In this document: positions 31,486 through 40,505 of the stretch, one piece after another
How positions within the stretch are numbered: the stretch's first letter is position 1
Layout of the letters: every line of letters starts with the position of its first letter
NCBI RefSeq assembly: GCF_018688235.1
Contig: NZ_CP061313.1
Location: 1,223,130-1,287,129, forward strand
Source of the DNA: Polynucleobacter sp. AP-Nino-20-G2
Lineage (GTDB): Bacteria > Pseudomonadota > Gammaproteobacteria > Burkholderiales > Burkholderiaceae
Direction: 5' to 3'
DNA: 64,000 bases
Made by a program: the position numbers and the translations under genes
Notes under the pieces: generated by a model
The model's input: only the letters and a program-made list of their open reading frames with translations
Database searches by the model: none
Told to the model about the DNA's origin: nothing

Positions 31486-32496
31486 TTAAAAAAGAAGGAG
31501 GCTGATGTAGTAAACCGCCATAGACATCAATGCAGTAGCCGGTATCGTGAAGATCCAAGCCCAAACGATGTTACCCGCAACACCCCAACGCACGGCACTA
31601 GCGCGCTGAGTAGAGCCAACGCCAACAATAGCCCCAGTAATTGTGTGGGTAGTAGATACAGGAACACCGAGAGCAGTTGCAGCAAATAAAGTAATTGCGC
31701 CACCCGTCTCCGCGCAGAAGCCACCAACAGGCTTGAGCTTTGTAAGCTTTTGCCCCATCGTTCTCACAATGCGCCAGCCACCAAACATCGTGCCCATGGC
31801 GATCGCAATATAACAACAGATAATTGTCCAAGTCGGCGGCATGCTTGCCCCCGCTTCGGCATAGCCGGTAATAATCAAGAGAAGCCAAATGATGCCGATA
31901 GTCTTTTGCGCATCATTACCGCCGTGACCTAAGCTGTACGCGCTTGCAGAGAGAAGCTGAAGACGTCTAAACCAACGATCAGTTTTAGCAAGATTGGCAT
32001 TGCGACATACCCAGGCAACCAACAACATCATCAAAGAGCCGAGCAAGAAACCCACTAAAGGCGAAATGAAGATGAAGGAAACCGTTTTGATAATGCCCGA
32101 CCATACCAAGCCGTCTACACCGGCCTTAGGAAGGGCTGCGCCAACTAGACCGCCAATCAGGGCATGGGAGGAGCTAGAGGGAATACCGTAATACCAGGTA
32201 ATGACATTCCAAATAATGGCACCAACCAAAGCGCCAAAGATCACATGCAAATCAACGGCAGCCGGATGAACAATGCCCTTACCTACGGTAGCGGCAACAC
32301 TGAGATGGAAAATGAAGATAGCTAGGAAGTTAAAGAAGGCAGCAAATACTACCGCCTGCTGCGGCTTCAAGACTCCAGTAGAAACAACGGTAGCAATAGA
32401 GTTCGCGGCATCATGAAATCCATTCATGAAATCGAACGCTAAAGCCAACGCTACCAAGAGCGCGACTACCCAAAAAGCTACTTCTATGGAAGCCAA
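31486..32496 (-). CDS. Inorganic phosphate transporter, Pit family
   Basis: A 336-residue inner-membrane permease with about ten helices. The two repeated family signatures are present: FMNGFHDAANSIATVVSTG at the N-terminus and GVPVSTTHTITGAIVG near the C-terminus, with GGNDAQKTIG in the middle. It would import phosphate as a metal-phosphate complex using the proton gradient. The start appears to be TTG at 32496, because the next ATG would cut into the first signature. It follows the PhoU-like gene by 11 bases, an arrangement in which the PhoU-like protein usually modulates Pit activity. Confidence 0.93.
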   Translation of the reverse strand: MASIEVAFWVVALLVALALAFDFMNGFHDAANSIATVVSTGVLKPQQAVVFAAFFNFLAIFIFHLSVAATVGKGIVHPAAVDLHVIFGALVGAIIWNVITWYYGIPSSSSHALIGGLVGAALPKAGVDGLVWSGIIKTVSFIFISPLVGFLLGSLMMLLVAWVCRNANLAKTDRWFRRLQLLSASAYSLGHGGNDAQKTIGIIWLLLIITGYAEAGASMPPTWTIICCYIAIAMGTMFGGWRIVRTMGQKLTKLKPVGGFCAETGGAITLFAATALGVPVSTTHTITGAIVGVGSTQRASAVRWGVAGNIVWAWIFTIPATALMSMAVYYISLLLF

Positions 32497-32507
32497 CTTA
32501 TTTAACC

Positions 32508-33155
32508 TTAAGAATTTTCAAGAACAATGCCTTCAACCAAATTGGCGGCATCTTCACACTTATCAGTCACTTCCTCGAGCAACTCATAAATCCGCTGCAA
32601 CTTAATCAACTCACGCACCTCAATTTCCTCACGGAAAAGCTTGGTAATCGCCGTTGAAAGCAAGCGGTCTGCGCCAGACTCCAGATGGTCTATTTCATCG
32701 CAAGTCTTCAGGGCAGCCTTAGCAACTTCAGGATCAGAGATGTCTTTGAGCATGCCAACAGCATTACGCATACCAATACAACATTGATTGCAAAGCTCGG
32801 CCATATGGAGCATTTCATCCGTCATTTGCTTGACGTTATATAAATGCATTGCCTCGGTGCCGTTCTGAATTAAATCAGCAACGTCATCCATCGTATTAAT
32901 TAAAGAGAAGATCTGGTCACGATCGATTGGAGTGATAAATGTCTTGTGCAGGCGGCGATGCACCTCTTTCACAACATCATCACAAGCGTGCTCAGCACTA
33001 TCGACCTCTTGGGTATATTTCGCACGCAACGCTTCATCGTTGTAATGCTCGATGAATTTCAGAAAAGATTCAGATGCGGAAACGATATGTTCAGCGTGTT
33101 GATTGAACAATTCGAAAAAATTACCATCGTGAGGCATTAACTTACTGAAGAACAT
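32508..33155 (-). CDS. DUF47 family PhoU-like regulator of phosphate transport
   Basis: A 215-residue all-helical cytoplasmic protein of the TIGR00153/DUF47 family, distantly related to PhoU. The N-terminus MFFSKLMPHDGNFFELFNQHAEHIV and the acidic/His clusters DSAEHACDDVVKEVHRRLHKTFITPIDRDQIFSL are typical; PhoU-type proteins bind metal clusters through such E/D-rich motifs. It is in an operon with the Pit gene 11 bases downstream, and the pair is conserved in many bacteria. A role in gating Pit is known only by association. Confidence 0.92.
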   Translation of the reverse strand: MFFSKLMPHDGNFFELFNQHAEHIVSASESFLKFIEHYNDEALRAKYTQEVDSAEHACDDVVKEVHRRLHKTFITPIDRDQIFSLINTMDDVADLIQNGTEAMHLYNVKQMTDEMLHMAELCNQCCIGMRNAVGMLKDISDPEVAKAALKTCDEIDHLESGADRLLSTAITKLFREEIEVRELIKLQRIYELLEEVTDKCEDAANLVEGIVLENS

Positions 33156-33222
33156 AAATCACGATCCTTTAGAAACAATAACTGCGGGATTTGCTAACTT
33201 GGATGACATTCTAAACAATGCC

Positions 33223-33417
33223 CTAATGAGATACGGGAAAGCCAGCATCTGTTATAAGCTGCGCAGCTAATTCTGGAGAAAGCTGCGTTTCCAGGCTCAC
33301 TACTTGGGTAGCAAGATCCGCCTGAACTTTAGCCTGCGGGTCTTGAGCCTGAACCGCCCTAGTCACGGCATTAATACAACCACCACAAGTCATTCCAGAA
33401 ACCTTGAGATTGAACAT
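33223..33417 (-). CDS. Heavy-metal-associated domain copper chaperone (CopZ-like)
   Basis: A 64-residue ferredoxin-fold protein consisting of one HMA domain. The copper-binding MTCGGC motif is at residues 9-14, with Cys11 and Cys14. The rest follows the family pattern, ending in LAAQLITDAGFPVSH. It would carry Cu(I) in the cytoplasm to the P-type ATPase encoded divergently 71 bases away. The second motif residue pair is Gly-Gly, as in many CopZ proteins. Confidence 0.9.
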   Translation of the reverse strand: MFNLKVSGMTCGGCINAVTRAVQAQDPQAKVQADLATQVVSLETQLSPELAAQLITDAGFPVSH

Positions 33418-33432
33418 AACGCCCCCTTATAT

Positions 33433-33445
33433 GCCTTAGAAAGGC
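33433..33445. promoter_or_regulatory. Palindrome between the divergent copper genes
   Basis: GCCTT-AGA-AAGGC is a perfect 5+3+5 palindrome in the 71-base space between the CopZ-like and CopA genes. A MerR-type (CueR) regulator site is plausible for copper genes, but the spacing and boxes do not clearly fit, so this is only a candidate operator. Confidence 0.4.
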
Positions 33446-33488
33446 TAAAAATGCAGTTTTATAGCCCTTGCTGTAGATTATCTTCTAT

Positions 33489-35771
33489 ATGACCCCAAAA
33501 GAGCCGACAGATTCCGAGTTTTTTATCTTAGATATTGGGGGCATGACTTGCGCCTCTTGCGTGAGTCGAGTTGAAAAAGCGCTAGACAAAATTCCGGGGG
33601 TTGAGGCGGCAATGGTGAATTTAGCTACCGAGCAGGCGCGTATCCGCGTTAAACGAGGCACTAGCACGCTAGCGGACATCATTGCCCTAGTTCAAAAGAC
33701 GGGGTATGAGGCGAGCGAGAGCTCCCCTCGCGGCCATCTAAATCAAAAAACAAGCAAATCCTTCTGGGCTAACGATGGATTGGCGCGAGTTTTACTTGGC
33801 TTCGCCCTCGCCACCCCACTAGTCTTGCCAATGTTATTGATGCCTTTAGGTATTCACTGGTCTTTATCGGGATGGTGGCAGCTCGTCTTGGCGACCCCCA
33901 TACAACTCATACTGGGATGGCGTTTTTACAAGGCAGGCTACAAGTCACTCATGGCTGGCGCTGGGAATATGGATTTACTCGTAGCCATCGGTACTAGCGC
34001 AGCATACGGGCTAAGTCTATATCTTCTCCTTACCTCAGGCCATGCTCACGAGCTGTACTTTGAAGGATCCGCAATCATTATCTGCATGGTCTTATTGGGC
34101 AAATGGCTAGAAGCTCGCGCCAAACAACAGACCAGTGAGGCAATTCGCGCCCTCCAAAAACTTTGGCCTGAATATGCCAAGGTGCTCAATGTCGAAGTCC
34201 AGCTTGCTGGCAGCTTTACTCCAGATCAATATCGAGACCTACCTTTAGATCAGGTCCTGCCTGGAGACTGCATCTTAGTTTTGCCTGGTGAACGCATTCC
34301 AGTTGATGGCAAAATTATTGTCGGCAACGGACACGTCGACGAATCACTGCTCACCGGCGAAAGTGAGCCCGTGAAAAAAATGCCTCAATCTAAAGTGATT
34401 GGCGGATCACTCAACGGTGAGGGTGCACTGGTGGTGCGGGCTGAGGCCGTTGGCGTTGAGAGCGTTCTCTCCAAAATCATTCTTTTGGTTGAGGAGGCTC
34501 AAACTCAAAAAGCCTCCATTCAAAAACTGGTAGATCAAGTAAGCGCAATTTTTGTTCCTACAGTCATTCTCATCGCCGTGATTACTGCTATAGCGAATTG
34601 GCTCTATATCGATTCCACATCTATCGCCATCTTACGCGCCGTATCTGTACTCGTCATTGCCTGCCCTTGTGCACTGGGTTTAGCAACACCAGCAGCCATC
34701 ATGGCGGGAACCGGGGTTGCAGCCCGCTTTGGCATTCTGATTAAAGATCCACAAGTGCTGGAGCTTGCGCACAAACTCGATATCGTGGCATTTGATAAAA
34801 CGGGAACGCTTACTATCGGTAAACCTCGCTTGCTTACACTCCTCCCTTTCAATCAAGTATCCATACAAACCAATGAAATTCTGGCAACGGCGGCAGGCCT
34901 GCAGTTGGGTAGTGAGCACCCTTTAGCCAAAGCATTACTAGATGCCGCCAAAGATCAACAGATTGCAGCGATTACCACTGTCAATAGCAAAGCACTGCCA
35001 GGAATTGGTATTGAAGCCATTCCGACTGCAGGCCCTTTTGCTGGGCATACACTCCGCTTGCAGAGCGTGGTGTCACTAGAGGGCAATCCAAACCTTCCCC
35101 TCGTTCTAGAAAAAGCACAAGCCTGCTTTGACCAAGGACAAACCGTTTCTGTATTAATGAATCTAGGAAACGAGCTAGATTCATTAAACACTCCAATTGC
35201 CATCATCGCATTTGGAGATGAGCTAAAAGCAAACGCGAAATCGGCAGTTGATGCCCTCCATGATTTAGGCATTCGCACCGTCATGCTTTCAGGGGACAAT
35301 TTATCTGCCGCTCAACGGGTAAGCAAATCTATTGGCATAGATGAAGTCTTTGCCCAAATCATGCCAGGCAACAAAGCAGAGATTATTCAAACATTGCAGA
35401 GCGGCTTTGGCAGTCAAAAGCATTACGTGGCCATGGTTGGCGATGGAGTGAATGACGCGCCAGCCTTGGCGATGGCGGATGTGGGGATGGCAATGTCTAC
35501 GGGAACAGATGTCGCCATGCAGGCTGCGGGCATCACTTTAATGCGAGGCGACCCGACCTTGGTCGCAGATGCGATTGATATCTCCAAGAAAACCTGGAGC
35601 AAGATTCGTCAAAACTTATTTTGGGCTTTCGCCTTCAATACCATCGGAATCCCTATGGCGGCACTGGGCTACCTATCACCAATGCTGGCCGGCAGTGCCA
35701 TGGCGCTTTCTAGCTTCTGCGTATTGAGTAATGCCCTGCTTCTCAAGCGCTGGCACCCAAAGCAATCCTAA
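33489..35771 (+). CDS. copA: Copper-exporting P1B-type ATPase
   Basis: A 760-residue inner-membrane pump that expels Cu(I). One N-terminal HMA domain has GMTCASC (Cys21, Cys24). Membrane helices flank the actuator domain with its LTGESEP motif, the CPC metal site is at residues 392-394, the phosphorylation site DKTGT is at 436-440 (Asp436), and GDGVNDAPALA and the C-terminal helices are present. The CPC and single HMA point to Cu(I)/Ag(I) rather than Zn/Cd. It is divergent from a CopZ-like chaperone, which supports copper as the substrate. A regulator gene is not in view. Confidence 0.93.
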   Translation: MTPKEPTDSEFFILDIGGMTCASCVSRVEKALDKIPGVEAAMVNLATEQARIRVKRGTSTLADIIALVQKTGYEASESSPRGHLNQKTSKSFWANDGLARVLLGFALATPLVLPMLLMPLGIHWSLSGWWQLVLATPIQLILGWRFYKAGYKSLMAGAGNMDLLVAIGTSAAYGLSLYLLLTSGHAHELYFEGSAIIICMVLLGKWLEARAKQQTSEAIRALQKLWPEYAKVLNVEVQLAGSFTPDQYRDLPLDQVLPGDCILVLPGERIPVDGKIIVGNGHVDESLLTGESEPVKKMPQSKVIGGSLNGEGALVVRAEAVGVESVLSKIILLVEEAQTQKASIQKLVDQVSAIFVPTVILIAVITAIANWLYIDSTSIAILRAVSVLVIACPCALGLATPAAIMAGTGVAARFGILIKDPQVLELAHKLDIVAFDKTGTLTIGKPRLLTLLPFNQVSIQTNEILATAAGLQLGSEHPLAKALLDAAKDQQIAAITTVNSKALPGIGIEAIPTAGPFAGHTLRLQSVVSLEGNPNLPLVLEKAQACFDQGQTVSVLMNLGNELDSLNTPIAIIAFGDELKANAKSAVDALHDLGIRTVMLSGDNLSAAQRVSKSIGIDEVFAQIMPGNKAEIIQTLQSGFGSQKHYVAMVGDGVNDAPALAMADVGMAMSTGTDVAMQAAGITLMRGDPTLVADAIDISKKTWSKIRQNLFWAFAFNTIGIPMAALGYLSPMLAGSAMALSSFCVLSNALLLKRWHPKQS

Positions 35772-35786
35772 AAGAATATCAGCGCA

Positions 35787-36584
35787 TTATTTTTGATTCT
35801 TACGAATCAATTCAATATCTCCATACAAGGCCCGTGTTTCAGACTTGGTGTTATCAGTATCTGTCAGTAGTGCGATGCCAATCACATTTCCTGGGTTCTC
35901 TCCGTAGGCTAACTTGTAATCCGCTGCAAGATCGCGTTCGTGCTTGCGCCATTCGCTGAGATTTTCCCACCCAGAATCCACGACGATCATCTTGATGCGA
36001 GAAGTATGCGCATTACTTAACACAGTGTTGATGGGATTCTTTCCCGACCAGATATACATCAGAGTTGCATACGGCATTTCTTGACCGCTAATAAGACTAG
36101 CCATTTCAAAAGTGAGTTTCTCCTTTAGTGGCAGCTTTGTTTTATTCCCATCAAAGGCCACTAAAATCCGCAGAGGTGAATCATCATTTTGACCGTCCGC
36201 ATTATCAGCTTGTGGCATTGCCCCTGCTGCCTTCCACTCCCATTGCATCGATAGGTTTTGAGCGGAGCGAGGACGCAGCTTTACCGCAAGTCCAGAGGCA
36301 GATGCTTTGGAATTAGCAGCCAATACTGTTCGGCCTTGATAGTTTTCAAGGCGATAAATTGTGTTTTTCTTATAAGGCGCTATGCGGTAAAAGTGCCAGC
36401 CTTCCGGCATGCCATCGCGTGGCCTCTCAGTGGAAAATTTTGGCAACTCCTCCTGAGCGGGTAATTGGTCCACATTAAAGGGCTGGCCCGCTTCATTCTC
36501 CAGGGACTGGCCAGTAAACCCAGCGCAGGCTACCAGCAAGATAGAGGAACTGATGCATGCGATCAGCAAGATTCTTTTAAGCAT
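35787..36584 (-). CDS. DUF3047 domain-containing lipoprotein
   Basis: A 265-residue exported protein. The signal peptide ends in a lipobox LLVAC (Cys20). The mature protein matches DUF3047, with GWHFYRIAPYKKNTIYRLE, LSMQWEWKA, DDSPLRILVAFDGNK, TLMYIWSGKNP, and the C-terminal GIALLTDTDNTKSETRALYGDIELI. The function of the family is unknown; the fold looks like a jelly-roll carbohydrate-binding type, which is a guess. It is convergent with copA and divergent from the glycosyltransferase gene 48 bases away. This could hint at a cell-envelope role. Confidence 0.83.
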   Translation of the reverse strand: MLKRILLIACISSSILLVACAGFTGQSLENEAGQPFNVDQLPAQEELPKFSTERPRDGMPEGWHFYRIAPYKKNTIYRLENYQGRTVLAANSKASASGLAVKLRPRSAQNLSMQWEWKAAGAMPQADNADGQNDDSPLRILVAFDGNKTKLPLKEKLTFEMASLISGQEMPYATLMYIWSGKNPINTVLSNAHTSRIKMIVVDSGWENLSEWRKHERDLAADYKLAYGENPGNVIGIALLTDTDNTKSETRALYGDIELIRKNQK

Positions 36585-36632
36585 GTGGTTAATTGTCCCA
36601 AAGATTCAATGGACTGAGTCTAAAATCATTCC

Positions 36633-38129
36633 ATGCGCCATCAATCCCCCTCAAACTGGGCCGCCATCGGCATCTGCATTGCCGCAGTGATTCATTTTGC
36701 TTTGGGCTTTTCAATTGAATTCTCGGTAGATGAAGCGCACTATGCCTTATATGCCAAGCATTTGGCGTGGAGCTATTTTGATCACCCACCACTAGTAGGC
36801 TGGATCCAATGGCCACTAGTAGCACTCACTTCATCGGAAGGCATCATCCGCCTCATTCCAGAATTGCTCTGGGCGCTTTCTGCTTATCTAGTGTACGAAG
36901 TGACTTTAGAGATTCACCATGTCATGCAGGGACGTAATGCGGGCTACCTCACCACCGCCCTCCCTTCAGCCAATTTATGCGGACTCATGGCTGTATTGGC
37001 AATTATTGCGGCGCCACTTCCACACGTTCTCGCCATCGGCCTCCTACCGGACACCTTACTTGCCCCGCTGAGTCTTGGTCTGATGTTGATGGCATTGCGC
37101 TGGGTTCGACAAGACACCCTCACCATTTCGGATTGGATGAGTATTGGAGTGCTGCTAGGCTTAGCTGGGCTCAGCAAATATACTGCGGCTTTCACCGCCA
37201 TTGCCCTTCTACTTGTCTTTCTGTCTCTCCCCAAAAAACCGTGGATCACTAAGACAGGATTTTGGGTGGCTGCTGTCATTGCGCTGATTGCAATTAGCCC
37301 AGTGCTTTATTGGAACTGGATAAATGACTGGATTTCCTTCAGATATCAAATTGCCCACGGTAGCGGTGGCGCTTGGGCATGGCGCAGAGTTGCGGCATTT
37401 ATTGGAATCCAGATTGCTTGCTTTGGTCCGCTCTTGCTTATCGGCGCCTTCACCTTCCTCAAGGATTGTCTATATTCCCGCAAGCTCGTTTTATTCGCCC
37501 TTCTTAGCTTCTTCTTCATCCCCTTCTGCATCTTTGCCAGCTTATCGGGAGGCGGCAGCCTTCCTCACTGGACCACTCCCGCCTGGTTTTGTCTTGCGCC
37601 TTTTGCGGGCATTGGCTTAGCGAAGGCGTGGAATATGAACAAACGTCTTGCCATACAAATGTTGTTTGTTGGCCAAGTATTCATTTGCATTCTAGGCTTT
37701 GCCTTTGTACTTGCTGGCGGCATTAACTCCGCAGCAATGAAGTCCAACCCTATTGCCGATCTCTACGGATGGAAGGCAGCAGGACAAAAAGCATCTCAAT
37801 TAGCCAAGGCCACCCAAGCCAATAGTATTGCAGTGCAAAACTGGACGCTTGGCAGCAGGGCTGCTTGGTACGCCAGCCCCCTGACAGTTTTCGTACTAGA
37901 TCAACGCCATGATCAGTTTGACCTCTGGTTTGGGCAGATTCCATCAGGATCCAGCGCCCTTCTCATTAATTGGTCTGGCATGACATTTGCACCCCCCGTG
38001 GGAGCCAAACCAGCCTTTGAGCGCTGTGAACCCCTAGATACCCTAGAAATCATTCGATTTGGCCATGTTTTGTCCAAGTTTGACTTCAGCCTTTGTCGTA
38101 ACTGGCAGGAATCAGAAACGCCGCACTAA
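36633..38129 (+). CDS. ArnT-like (GT39/GT83) membrane glycosyltransferase
   Basis: A 498-residue polytopic protein with about eleven helices. The first periplasmic loop contains the acidic motif DEAHY (Asp33, Glu34) followed by YAKHLAWSYFDHPPLVGW, as in ArnT and protein mannosyltransferases that use polyprenyl-phosphate sugars. The second conserved block PLPHVLAIGLLPDTLLAPLSLGLM is also typical. The acceptor is unknown: lipid A, a glycan or protein. It leads a run with a flippase-like protein, a GT9 and a PAP2 phosphatase, which suggests modification of LPS or another envelope glycan. Confidence 0.85.
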   Translation: MRHQSPSNWAAIGICIAAVIHFALGFSIEFSVDEAHYALYAKHLAWSYFDHPPLVGWIQWPLVALTSSEGIIRLIPELLWALSAYLVYEVTLEIHHVMQGRNAGYLTTALPSANLCGLMAVLAIIAAPLPHVLAIGLLPDTLLAPLSLGLMLMALRWVRQDTLTISDWMSIGVLLGLAGLSKYTAAFTAIALLLVFLSLPKKPWITKTGFWVAAVIALIAISPVLYWNWINDWISFRYQIAHGSGGAWAWRRVAAFIGIQIACFGPLLLIGAFTFLKDCLYSRKLVLFALLSFFFIPFCIFASLSGGGSLPHWTTPAWFCLAPFAGIGLAKAWNMNKRLAIQMLFVGQVFICILGFAFVLAGGINSAAMKSNPIADLYGWKAAGQKASQLAKATQANSIAVQNWTLGSRAAWYASPLTVFVLDQRHDQFDLWFGQIPSGSSALLINWSGMTFAPPVGAKPAFERCEPLDTLEIIRFGHVLSKFDFSLCRNWQESETPH

Positions 38130-38177
38130 TTCTCCAAATTCAAGACCTTAGGGGCGCAAGGCATTATCCTTACGCCT

Positions 38178-39221
38178 ATGAGTTCACAACCCCAATCCAC
38201 CCCTAAAGCCACATCTGGGTGGAAAGCACTCCTCAAGCGGGCTTGGCCCACAATTCGCATTTTGCTATCCGCTGCGCTCCTTTGGAAAGCCACAAGCGGA
38301 ATTGATTGGCGCACCCTGTTTAACTCAGAAATTCAGATGGAGCCCATGTGGTTTTTAGCTGCCTTAATCTGCATGATGTTGGCGTTTATTTGTGGAGGCT
38401 ATCGCTGGGGCATGTTTATGCAGGCCGTAGGTTTTCCGCGCCGCATTCAGTCGTATATTGGACTGTATATAGCAGGCGGCCTCATTAACCAGGGTCTACC
38501 GAGCACCTTGGGCGGCGATAGCTATCGCGCCATTACCGCAACCCACTTAACCAGCAGCGGCAAACTTGCAGAAGCAAAAGAGTTAGACAAAGAGTTGCAT
38601 CACTCAGTAGACCTAGAGCATGCCAATCCAAAATTGCGACTTAGCTTTGCAATGGTTTTAGTCGATCGTCTGCTCGGCTTGGCGGGTAATAATTTATTGG
38701 GCGGAATTGGCCTCATTTTGGGCGGCGCTACTTTAGCTGTTTGGGGGAAAGATCTGGGTTATGCCGTAACCAGCATCATGATTTTTGCCGGCCTGATCAT
38801 CGCTGCTGCCTTAGCCTGGGAGCCAACTTGCAAACTATTGCAAAGGCTCCTCGACAAGCTGCAAATGAATAACGCGCTACCGGGAATCAAGTTCGCTTTT
38901 TCTTGGCCAATGAATATTGCCCAAGCTGCACTAGCAATTGGAATTCATTTCCTAACCATCCTGACGCTCTTGTTTTGTCTTAAAGCTTACGGAGTAGATG
39001 CGCCAATTGAAGCCCTCATGATTGGCTTACCAGCACTCAGCTTACTGCTCATGCTCCCTATTAGCATCTCTGGATGGGGTCTGCGAGAGGCGACACTTTC
39101 TTCCGTCCTAGCTTTGTGGGGCATCAATCCCTCAATGACAGTACTTGCATCCATTAGTTATGGCGCCATTACCGTGATATCGGTTTTACCAGGCGCTTAT
39201 TTTTTATTCAAACGGAAATAA
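38178..39221 (+). CDS. UPF0104 / lysylphosphatidylglycerol synthase transmembrane domain protein
   Basis: A 347-residue polytopic membrane protein of the flippase-like family (YbhN, MprF N-domain, AglD). Landmarks are YIGLYIAGGLINQGLPSTLGGDSYRAITATHL, LVDRLLGLAGNNLLGGIGLI, and the C-terminal PISISGWGLREATLSSVL. The family is thought to move lipid-linked sugars or aminoacyl lipids across the membrane. It begins 48 bases after the GT39 gene and precedes the GT9 gene, fitting an envelope-glycan pathway. The ribosome binding site is weak. Confidence 0.87.
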   Translation: MSSQPQSTPKATSGWKALLKRAWPTIRILLSAALLWKATSGIDWRTLFNSEIQMEPMWFLAALICMMLAFICGGYRWGMFMQAVGFPRRIQSYIGLYIAGGLINQGLPSTLGGDSYRAITATHLTSSGKLAEAKELDKELHHSVDLEHANPKLRLSFAMVLVDRLLGLAGNNLLGGIGLILGGATLAVWGKDLGYAVTSIMIFAGLIIAAALAWEPTCKLLQRLLDKLQMNNALPGIKFAFSWPMNIAQAALAIGIHFLTILTLLFCLKAYGVDAPIEALMIGLPALSLLLMLPISISGWGLREATLSSVLALWGINPSMTVLASISYGAITVISVLPGAYFLFKRK

Positions 39222-39240
39222 TTCTTTTTAGAGCCCTACT

Positions 39241-40500
39241 ATGAGTATTAGCGTTAACACCATGCGCGCCATCGATCATTGGGTCGGCGTGCCACTCTGT
39301 GCGGTAGCAAGTCCTATTGTCGCCCTCATCGATGGCATCAAAAATATCTTTAACCAACAATCTGAGGCACCACGCAAACTGCTCTTCATCGAGCTATCTG
39401 AAATGGGTAGCGCTATTTTGGTTGACCCTGCCATGCGCAACGCACAAGCACGGGGTGCAGAGTTATTCTTCTTGATTTTTAAAAGTAATCGCGCCAGCCT
39501 CACTTTGCTCAATACCGTTAAGCCAGAAAATATTTTCACGATTGACTCTTCCAGTCTGGGTGGGTTAATTAGAGATACGATCAAATTCTTGATTATTGCT
39601 CGCAAGCATCGCATTGATACCGTGATTGACCTGGAGCTCTTCTCTCGGTTTACGGCACTACTTACCGGCCTATGCGGTGCACGTCGTCGTGTTGGTTATC
39701 ACATCTTCCACGGTGAAGGGCTATGGCGCGGCTTTATGTTGACACGTAAAGTGCACTACAACCCACATATTCACATTACTAAAAACTTTTTATCCCTCAT
39801 CCATGCGGCCTTCGCAAAAGAGGTTGAAGCACCCTTCAGCAAAATCCATATTGCGGATTCTGAAGTGCGTCTCGAGCAGGCGGTAATTGACCCGAATGCA
39901 CTCGTTAAAGTTCGGGAGCGCATTGAAAAACTCAGTACAGAAGCTGGTATTCCATTCTCCCAAGGCAAGCAACGTCTCATCTTGGTCAATCCGAATGCGA
40001 GCGACCTACTACCCCAAAGACGTTGGGCGCAACAACGTTTCTCAGAATTGATTCATGGCCTGCATCAACGCTACCCTCAGGACTTGATTTTGATCACCGG
40101 CTCTCCTGCTGAATTTGAATACGTAGAAAAAGTACGTGCTGTAGCGAACGTGAAAAATGCGCTGAACTTTGCAGGTCAAGTCAGCTTTGCGGAACTACCT
40201 CCGCTATACACCCTGTCTGATGTAATGGTTACCAACGACTCCGGTCCCGGCCACTTCTCCGCGGTTACCGCACTCAGAACGGTTGTTTTATTTGGCCCAG
40301 AGACTCCGGCGCTTTATGGTTCAGTAGGAAAATCCATCTCCATCACCGCCAACCTTGCTTGTTCACCTTGTGTGAGCGCTGCGAATCATCGTAAGACCCC
40401 TTGTCATGACAATGTCTGTATGCAAGCCATTACCGTTACTCAGGTTTTAGAAAAGATGGTTCATCAATTGAATGAAGCAGACCAAGAGAAGGCTCGCTGA
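39241..40500 (+). CDS. Glycosyltransferase family 9 (heptosyltransferase-like) protein
   Basis: A 419-residue cytoplasmic GT-B enzyme. The C-terminal half has the GT9 pattern VNPNASDLLPQRRWAQQRF, VMVTNDSGPGHFSAV and VVLFGPETPALYG. GT9 enzymes usually transfer heptose to the LPS inner core. The N-terminal 45 residues (VGVPLCAVASPIVALIDGIKNIF) form an amphipathic or membrane-contacting leader not found in WaaC/WaaF. The donor sugar is not predictable. It ends six bases before the PAP2 gene. Confidence 0.87.
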   Translation: MSISVNTMRAIDHWVGVPLCAVASPIVALIDGIKNIFNQQSEAPRKLLFIELSEMGSAILVDPAMRNAQARGAELFFLIFKSNRASLTLLNTVKPENIFTIDSSSLGGLIRDTIKFLIIARKHRIDTVIDLELFSRFTALLTGLCGARRRVGYHIFHGEGLWRGFMLTRKVHYNPHIHITKNFLSLIHAAFAKEVEAPFSKIHIADSEVRLEQAVIDPNALVKVRERIEKLSTEAGIPFSQGKQRLILVNPNASDLLPQRRWAQQRFSELIHGLHQRYPQDLILITGSPAEFEYVEKVRAVANVKNALNFAGQVSFAELPPLYTLSDVMVTNDSGPGHFSAVTALRTVVLFGPETPALYGSVGKSISITANLACSPCVSAANHRKTPCHDNVCMQAITVTQVLEKMVHQLNEADQEKAR

Positions 40501-40505
40501 TTCGC

